DNA from: Macroventuria anomochaeta
Lineage: Eukaryota; Ascomycota; Dothideomycetes; Pleosporales; Didymellaceae
Length of the DNA: 64,000 nt
Direction: 5' to 3'
Assembly: GCF_010093625.1 (NCBI RefSeq)
Contig: NW_022985378.1
Span: forward strand, 353,113-417,112
In this document: in pieces, positions 56,700 to 64,000 of the stretch
Layout of the letters: every line of letters starts with the position of its first letter
Numbering within the stretch: position 1 is the stretch's first letter
The notes under the pieces: generated by a model
Databases searched by the model: none
Seen by the model: only the letters and a program-made list of their open reading frames with translations
Told to the model about the DNA's origin: nothing
Position numbers and translations under genes: made by a program

Positions 56700-57483
56700 T
56701 GCGAATGAATGCGATAGAGTCTATTGCTGAGATATGACGGGTATGCAATGCGTGGAGTAATAGAGAGCGAGTGGCAGCGTGGTTGTGGGCTTGTGCTGTG
56801 CTGTGCGCAAGAGCTTCAATCTGGAATTTTTATCGAAGTCTGCACTAAATCCAGATTTTAGCGCGACTTGGCAATACAGACCGCCTTCACGCAGCAGTTC
56901 ACGTACTCGATAAACATCACAAGTGATTTTGCACAGTGGGAGCATTTTACTCAGGGACACATTTTATACATGAATGTTCTGAAATGAAATCGCACACCAT
57001 CACTCCTGCGTCATCAATCTACTACCTAAGTACCCTCCTTCCTCCGTCGCCGTGAAGACAATAAGCAGGTACGTGTGGTATATGCAGAAGGAAACCCATG
57101 CCAGCCGTAACAGATAGGAAACAAGAATATAAAAACAGGTATTATCGGAATGCAGCCGAGGCAGCTCGCAGCCAGACCGAGTTGAACCGAAACGCACTTG
57201 GGGCCAGCCTCCAAACTAGTCCAGAAAGCCAATGGGTATGAGCGAGAGGAAAGATATTAGAGGGATGTCAGAACGAAAAGAGCTTGAGCTCGAGTGTGTA
57301 TGGACTGGACCAGACCGCCCCAATGCGCCATCTTGCCTCGATCTGAAGAAAGCAAATAACAGAATGACACCGAACTCCATGCCCTGCCTCCCGGATGCAG
57401 AAAGATGACGAGATGAGAGAAGATGACTGCAACAATCTAGCAAAGAGATGAAAGAGAAGAAAGGAGATGTCGTTAAACGTGGC
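56700..57483. other. intergenic NHP2 promoter and C2H2 gene 3' region
   Basis: 784 bp between tandem minus-strand genes. Only short frames; nothing else seen. Confidence 0.5.
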
Positions 57484-60113
57484 CTAGTAAGCCATTTGCA
57501 TCTCGAGAACTTGAACGGCGCCGGCTGCTAATGGCGAGGCAGATCCGGACCTAGAGGACATTGCGTCTTCGTAGCCGACAAGGGCTTGCGAGTGGAGTTT
57601 GAAGGCCTCGCCCATGAGCTTGGTGATACTGTGGTTCGTTAGCGTTGAGTTCTGCTCTTAAGAAAGGAACAACTTACCCCCACACAACCACTTCGTCAAT
57701 CATGCTTCCCCACAAGCGTGCAACAGTGGAGCTCAGCTTAGCGCCGTACACATCGACAGAGTCGTCATCGAACAAGTTGCGCAACTTGTTGTACATGGCC
57801 AGCTCTTCTTCGTTCGCGGGCTCTTCGTCGTGTTCCAGACGGTAGAGCCAGAGTGTGAGGATCACCACAAGATCCATCCCGGCGAGCGGGTGCTCAATGC
57901 TCCAGTTAGTAGCGGAAGTACGTGCAACCCAGCGGATGCCTTGCACAGCTGCTACCTCGATGCAATCGAAGCACTCCTGGATGACTTTGATCATCTCCTG
58001 TGAGCGCTGAACCTTGTCGCGCGCATTGGTCATGGCCGCTGCGACTTCGTAAGAGTCGTGGTAGCGGAGAGCCTCCTGGATGGACTTCAAGTCGACGACA
58101 AGACGAGCTCGTGTGTTACGGTACAGCGCCATAGCGTTGAAGATCAAGGGGTGGCCCTTGTGAGGCGCGCTCAGACGAACCACAACAGTCTCTGGCTCGC
58201 ACAGATCAAGTGACTTCTCCCATGTCTCGAGCGCCAGGCGAAGCTTGTACTCAGTAACAACATCTTGCAGGGCTTCTGGGCTGCGCTTGTGATACCACAC
58301 CTCCAGGAACAAGGCGTTGATCATGACACGAGTTGCGAACGCGCTGTAACGGGCAGTCTCACCCTGGAACAAGTTATCGTGTGCCTGGCGGAAAGTGATG
58401 ATCTTCGATGTGGCAAGGGCCTCGCGCCACACCTCCTCGTCATCACCACCCATGGTCCAAAGCGACTCTGAAGACGGCAGCTCCAGTGTGTCGAATTCGT
58501 TGAAGCCCATGGCTGGTGTGTGGTTGTAGGTCAAAGTGAGGAGACCAAAGAAGATGTACACTGCGTAGTATGTGCGGCGACATTGCTCGTCCTCAATCCA
58601 CTCCTGGTGGCTTGGCTGAGCACCTTCGCGAGCTTCAGAGCGGATCTTCAGTTCGTAACGATTTCCTGCGACCATATTCGCAAGAAGACTTTTGATCGAG
58701 CAAGCCCACTCGAGACCCTTTGGATCGCCGCTCCAACTGGAGAACTGCATGTTCAACAAAGTGCTCTGCATAGTCCACAACGGGCATTTGCGCGAGCTGA
58801 AGTTCTCCTTGTTCTGCAAGAACTGGTTGACAAGGACCTTGGAGCCAATGTGCAGCATGTAGGCCTGATCCTGGTCGAAGATGTACAGGGCACCGATCGA
58901 AAGCACAGCTAATAGCAGAGGCGCAGCTACTTCAGTTGGGTGAAAAGTTGCTGGGTGCAGGAAGGGCAGGTGGTGGTGGAAGAGGTCGAAGTACGTCTTG
59001 AGCAGGCGGTTCAGCGTGTTCAAGCTGGGCAAGTGGAAGGTATCCAGAAGCGCGTTCTCGCTGTCGTACTGCTTGATGTTCTCGTAGACCTTGCGGCACT
59101 GCTCCTCAGACTCGAGCTGAGGCGCACTTGTCATGGTCAATGCCTGGCTAGGCCCTGGAGATTTCCGGTAGTCGACTGGCGAAACGGGACCAAGCATGGA
59201 CGGGTACGGCGACAGAGGGTTGGGTGTGCCGAGATTGTTCTCGCTCATCGAGGGGAAGGTGGGCGCAAGGGCTGTGTTTCCTGACATGGTGCGCTCCATC
59301 ATGGGCGCCAGGTGGTTATGCGCATGGAAGGCGGAGTGTGTCTTCTGCTGCGACTCAGGCTCGGGCTGGGGCACCATCGAGTCGCGCCACGGCATCTGCG
59401 GCAGCATGTTCTGACCGGGCGCTGTGTAGGGCACCTGTGGTACCGAGGGCTCCATGTGCTGGGGACCCGTGGGCGAAATGACAGGCTCTGGGTGCTGGTC
59501 GAGGACCATCTCGGGCTCCTGGCTGGCCATGGCCTTGTGGTGGAAGTCGGTCATCAGCATGGCGGCGGTCTCGATGTCGACGTCGACCACGCCGTCCTCG
59601 CTGGCCTCGAGCTGGTCGAGCACGGTTGTGTCGAGGGGCAGCGCGCCCTTGGAGGGGCCGGGTGTGGCGGCATCCTGCGTCTTGTTGCTGATGCGGCGCT
59701 TCTGCTCGCTGGGGAGAGGCGCGCCGCCGTCTTTGGCATGGACGGTGCGGTCGTGGCGCAGGAGCAGGTCGCGACGCACGAAGGTGCTGCGGCACTTGAG
59801 GCACTTGAAGGGGCGTTCTTTGGTGTCTGCGGTGAGGGGCAGTTAGCAACAGCAACACCGTGAGCGCCTTCCCCGCAGCGCGACCACCGCGCGAAGTCCC
59901 GCATCAGTAAACAGCTACCCCGCTCTCCAAACACAGAGCTCCATCAAGCACGGTCGCGACAATGAGAGATGACTTACGGGAGCGCTCGTGGCGACTGCGG
60001 TGCTCGCTCCTGCTGAAGGCGCGGTTGCAGAACTGGCACTTGTACTTCTTCTCCGGCTGGCCGGGCTTGCGTGCGGCGGCGGGCGCGGCGTTGGAGGCCA
60101 TCGCAGCAGGCAT
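57484..60113 (-). CDS. C2H2 zinc-finger transcription factor with fungal-specific regulatory domain
   Basis: Exons 59978-60113, 57678-59826 and 57484-57628 give 809 residues. Two adjacent C2H2 fingers: finger 1 (Cys26, Cys29, His42, His46; YKCQFCNRAFSRSEHRSRH) and finger 2 (Cys54, Cys57, His70, His75; FKCLKCRSTFVRRDLLLRH), joined by an HTKERPF linker. The first intron splits the His46 codon. A Pro/Gln/Met-rich linker (about 80-300) leads to a fungal_trans (PF04082-like) domain, with TYFDLFHHHLPFLHPATFHP and EWIEDEQCRRTYYAVYIFFG. The arrangement of two fingers plus fungal_trans is that of Adr1-type carbon-source regulators; the regulon here is unknown. The last exon adds ITKLMGEAFKLHSQALVGYE, then EMQMAY. 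Start is the first ATG (MPAAMASNAAP). Confidence 0.9.
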
Positions 60114-63100
60114 GTGTTATTGATAGTGGGCGGCAGGCAGTCTCTCAGAACCCTAGACGGGGAGATGGCTCGAATGCCGGGCGCGCGTGGGCGTTAAAGC
60201 GTGGTGATGGCTATGGTGAAGCTGGCGTGTCCCTCTCTCATTCCGCGCAATGTGCATAAAAATGGCGATACAGCACCGGTAATGGCCGGTGGACGAAGAA
60301 TGTAGGGCGGTGACAGCACCAGATGGCTGCGCGCGTAATGGAAGAATGGTGGTGGAGGATGGGATGGATGCTCCAGGCGCTGCGTGATGGCGGAATCCAG
60401 GAGGGTAAAAGCAAGAGGGGTGACCTGTGAGGCTACCGCATGTCCTGGCCTGTGCATTTTGGAGCGCCCCTCTGGAGCTTGCCCTCGACCAGCCACCCCA
60501 TGATCGTGGAATTATTACGCCGCGGATACAAGCGCTAGGCGAAGTGGAACGGGGCCTGTCAATGCCATCTTACATCATGTCAAAGGTTGATGGCAATATT
60601 AGATGGTTTGACAGGTGCAATGCAGTATCGTTGCCTTCCTCCAGCAGCTGCTATCGACCACCAACCATGAAATTCAAGCTCTACAACCACTCCCTACTGA
60701 ACATTCTGCAACTCCTTTAAGATCGCCTACACCCATCACGAACGATGCCACAAGCTCCGGTAATTTCTCTAGCATGGCCCAGACTTGCTTCACAACTGGA
60801 CTCGATTGCCCGTCGCAGCCCACGGTCCAATTGTTTTTCCTTCGCGGCCTGATTTGAGCATGGTTGCGCCGTACCACATGCTTTCAACGGCGGTCTCTAC
60901 CCGTCGTCCACTCGTCGCACAGCACAAAGAAAAAGCGGTAAGGAACCTCGAACTGCTTTTACCTGTTGCAGTTGTAGTTCGCACGTTGCCAGCGTTCGGA
61001 TGCATGGGCGCGCTCACCGCCTCACGTGTTGCTGCATCAATACTGACATAGCAGGTCAATAATACACACGAGACACATGCTTTCATCCCTCCAGGCCTGT
61101 CATTCGATGACGACGGCGCAGAAAAGGGGCAGCCCTTCCTACAGACAATGACGCCAGGACAGCCTTCTAGCTTTCACCAACACACGTTGCAGCTACGAGT
61201 AATTTCGAGGCGACCGGGGCGATCGCCGGCTCGCTGACTTGTTCCTGGAAATCTATCCATTCCATCGGGCTAGGAAGCCGCTCCCCGGACCCACTTGGTG
61301 ACTTAGTACCGGTCCTGCCAGAAAGCAGAGGCCTGCAGAAACTCAATTGCAGCTTGGAAGTCGTGTTCGTGTCCAGCGTTTGGCAAATGGCGCGGTCACT
61401 TCGACGAGTCGATGTATCGCGCAATGAGACGTCGACAGAAACTCACGTCAGTAACCGTGGAGGACACCACAATTGTGTAATGCCCCGCCAGCCCGCCTGC
61501 GTCCGTTGGATCGGAGATGGTCAGGATCCCTATGTAGCTCTGGATGGAGTGACCCGCAGTCTAAACGCTAAACAGGTCGCTAAGGACTGACAAGTCGTTG
61601 CTCTTCACCGTCACTCCATGTGTGCTCCCGAGACGAACCTCTGGCAAGTCTCAACCCCCCTCATATCAATGCCCCTCCAAACAATCAATGTGCCCCTCTA
61701 TCATAGTGCTCTGTTCACGAGGGGTTCTGCCTATCACCATCAGCCCACGCGCTAGAATGTCTCTAGAAGAAAAGGAATGCGTCGACTTCCTGTGGAAATG
61801 GTTACGGATCGCTGCCGCGTTGCCGTGGGCTCGGTACCGCCGCGAAATTGGTATTCGAGCAGACGAACGAATGGCAGAACTCGTTGGGTAGATTAAACAC
61901 TGGCCGCTGCGCGATGACATGCCGTTCTGGCCTGCAGTTGACGCACTCCCACGTGCGACCTGCAGCTTGTGCGCAGCATATCGCCAAACAACGCTGCCTC
62001 AACAGTCTTGCAATTCTTTCTGCTCAACTAAAAGGCCATGCATGTGAATGGGTTTCTGGTGTTGGTCGACTCGGACGCTAGTCTGACCCATAAAACCAGC
62101 GTCGCAGACTTTAGACAGCACTCTGCCGCCTTCCACGCGACGAGCTATGCAAGAAGTGGATTGGCGCTGGTTTGGTAACTTCCCTCCGAGCTTTCATCGG
62201 GGCCTTTTGTATCGGGAGTTCTCGTCGGTTGTCAGTGTGGAAGGTCGTCCCACAAACACTCACACCTCTCAACTGGAGTGCAACATTTGAGGGTACCACC
62301 ATGAAATCGTTGCATGAGACTTACGAACATTGCTGAAGACCTCTGAGACAAGGCGCAGGATCGCCTCAAGTATACTCGACCTCACGCATGTTGCAGGCAA
62401 AACACTCATACAGTCCTCGCACATGGAACGTCAGACATTCAGGACGAGTGTAGTGGTACAAACAAGACCGTTGCACAGTCCTCGATACTTCGGCAGCCGT
62501 ACGGTTCCGGAAGGCATTTCCTGGGCTTTCGTTTCATGGTGGGCATCCATGAAGTTGAGCGAGTCAAGCAGCGTTCTAGACGAATTCCTAGGTACCTCGA
62601 TGCCCCACCCTCCTTCATCAGCCAAACATTCGGCTTCACAAGCAGTCATTTTCCGACTGAGACATGGTGGGGGTCGCACCCACAATATTGGCTGCTGCCG
62701 TTTGTCAGATGTAATTTGGAATGGAGCCGTCGGTTGATTGCAAAGTCAATGAACGACAGCGCAGCCCATTCAGGGTTTTTGAACATCTGCGCCGCAGCTG
62801 TGAGAGCTGTCCAGCTCCCCAGCTGTTTCTACAACCTGCAGAGGCTGCCCACAGCCGACAGCGTATATAGACGTGTGAATAGGGGTGTGAGGTTTGAAGC
62901 AAGGCAATTCCGGGTGTGTCAATGCCAACGCAAATGTGGAGGATGCACCTTGACACACGCCCGTACCAAAAACACGTGATCGGTTGACCGCTCAGCAACA
63001 CGACGGCTCCGCGACCCGCTTCCTGGTGTAGCATTTTCTCTGGCTCAGACTCAGTCCTCATCTTTGTACCTCACCTGGAGCTGAACGCCCGTTGTGAGAG

Positions 63101-63389
63101 CTCATTCGCTACGTCGCTCTCGTTAGGCGCGAATGTGAGGGCTCTAATTCGCATGCCGCCTCTAGCCCAATTGCGTCCCCTCCCTGAGCCGTAAGACCAC
63201 AGACGTGGAACCTCTGCACACCTGGAGTCTACTGTGATCCCAGAGCAGACTGCCTGCTGCTCGCCTCCTGTTGCCGCTCCCCGCACCACGCCGCAGCTGA
63301 GGGAAGGCCGCGCCTGGAGTCAGAGCGACGTTGCTGCCTTCCCATCCCCGCCTTGACGAGACGGAAGGGTCGCGCCTGCCGCCGCAACC
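60114..63389. other. divergent intergenic region C2H2 gene / CDC25-like gene
   Basis: 3.3 kb with short frames only. One frame near 61758-61891 (MSLEEKECVDFLWKWLRIAA) looks coding but is just 44 codons from its ATG. No RNA gene or repeat recognised. It should contain both promoters. Confidence 0.4.
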
Positions 63390-64000
63390 ATGAACGGCTA
63401 CAGTGGCACCATCACGCCCGGGGGCATGTACGTGAAGGCGCTCTACGACTACGATGCCGACGATCGCACGAGCTTGAGCTTCCGCCAGGGCGACATCATT
63501 CAGGTCATCACGCAGCTGGAGAGCGGATGGTGGGACGGGGTGATCAACGGTGTTCGCGGCTGGTTCCCGAGCAATTATTGCACCGTCGTGCAGCGGTCGA
63601 GCGAGAATGTCGAGGACGACAGGAATGGCGCGGAGCCGGTCGACGATCACGATACCCAGTCGCTGGACGATACCGACTACACCAACTCTGACACTGAGTC
63701 GATCAGCGGGAACGACACGATACTGCCCATCGAGCGCCACAACGAGAACAACAATGCCAGCAGCAAAGAGGAGGAGGCCGCGTTCTGGATACCTCAGGCG
63801 ACGCCAGACGGCAGGCTCTTCTACTTCAACACCCTGACAGGGGTCAGTACCATGGAACTGCCTCTAGAATCCCCTGCTGCAAACGAGAGCGGACCCCGCG
63901 ACCGCGTGAACGTCTTCATACCAGAATCGTCAAGGCCGCCGGCTGAGCTGCTCGCCTCTGGCACAATGTACGATACCGACGATGAGACGTCAGCCTCAGA
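63390..64000 (+). CDS. CDC25: CDC25-type Ras guanine nucleotide exchange factor, N-terminal part
   Basis: Runs off the right edge; 203 complete codons are visible. An SH3 domain occupies about residues 14-68 (YVKALYDYDADDRTSLSFRQ, then GWWDGVINGVRGWFPSNYC, with the ALYDY, WW and P-S-N-Y signature residues). An acidic Ser-rich spacer follows, then a WW-like module at about 135-162 (FWIPQATPDGRLFYFNTLTG) whose second Trp position is Met (STMELP). SH3 then WW is the N-terminal order of filamentous-fungal Cdc25 Ras activators, which have RasGEF_N and RasGEF domains near residue 700-1100. Those domains lie outside the window, so the identity is inferred from the N-terminus. The start is the first ATG, with context CAACCATGA. 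Confidence 0.8.
   Translation, partial: MNGYSGTITPGGMYVKALYDYDADDRTSLSFRQGDIIQVITQLESGWWDGVINGVRGWFPSNYCTVVQRSSENVEDDRNGAEPVDDHDTQSLDDTDYTNSDTESISGNDTILPIERHNENNNASSKEEEAAFWIPQATPDGRLFYFNTLTGVSTMELPLESPAANESGPRDRVNVFIPESSRPPAELLASGTMYDTDDETSAS

Noticed and set aside
59312..59863. 183-codon plus-strand frame opposite the C2H2 regulator
   Set aside because: Shadow of the Gln/Pro/Met-rich linker of the true minus-strand gene.
63162..63740. 192-codon minus-strand frame at the right edge
   Set aside because: Overlaps the SH3-containing CDC25-like gene antisense and has no motif.

Overview
The window reads as nuclear DNA of a filamentous ascomycete (Pezizomycotina), most likely a Dothideomycete. 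The signs are eukaryotic gene structure with many short spliceosomal introns (about 45-60 bp, GT..AG, often with a CTAAC/CTGAC branch site), fungus-specific families (CFEM receptor-like protein, Zn2Cys6 regulator, C2H2 plus fungal_trans regulator, group I G-alpha ending CGLI), and no operons. The class assignment is inference. I rebuilt the splice structures by hand from reading frame and splice sites, so exon limits are sequence-based but untested.

Layout. 0.2-6.4 kb: SEC61 alpha, then a methyltransferase / Zn2Cys6 regulator / GNAT acetyltransferase trio. 6.9-8.8 kb: a decayed protein kinase. 8.8-15.8 kb: gene-poor DNA with one possible small secreted protein. 15.8-25.8 kb: a conserved hypothetical, LAS1 (rRNA processing), OAC1-type mitochondrial carrier divergent from SWD2/WDR82, and a second hypothetical. 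26.0-30.3 kb, minus strand: a four-exon proline-rich repeat protein, a possible small ORF and a paxillin-like LIM protein. 32.8-39.7 kb, plus strand: INO1, an OB-fold protein resembling MEIOB/RPA1, and transketolase, followed by tRNA-Thr. 42.3-44.6 kb: CFEM membrane protein. 48.2-49.4 kb: G-protein alpha subunit behind a long GC-rich leader. 51.1-53.05 kb: a second decayed gene that still has its TATA box and start codon. 53.8-60.1 kb, minus strand: an LRR-like hypothetical, NHP2 and a C2H2/fungal_trans regulator. 63.4 kb to the right edge: the 5' end of a CDC25-type Ras guanine nucleotide exchange factor (SH3 then WW).

Twenty genes are well supported; a little under half of the window is genic. 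Most are single-copy housekeeping or signalling genes: secretion, ribosome biogenesis (LAS1, NHP2), inositol and pentose-phosphate metabolism, chromatin/transcription, and G-protein and Ras signalling. They do not form one pathway. The accessory material is the two wrecked genes, the possible small secreted proteins and the proline-rich RGD-module protein. I found no CRISPR array, no intact transposon, no rRNA gene and no convincing undescribed multi-gene system; the most unusual intact gene is the proline-rich module protein at 26.0-26.95 kb.
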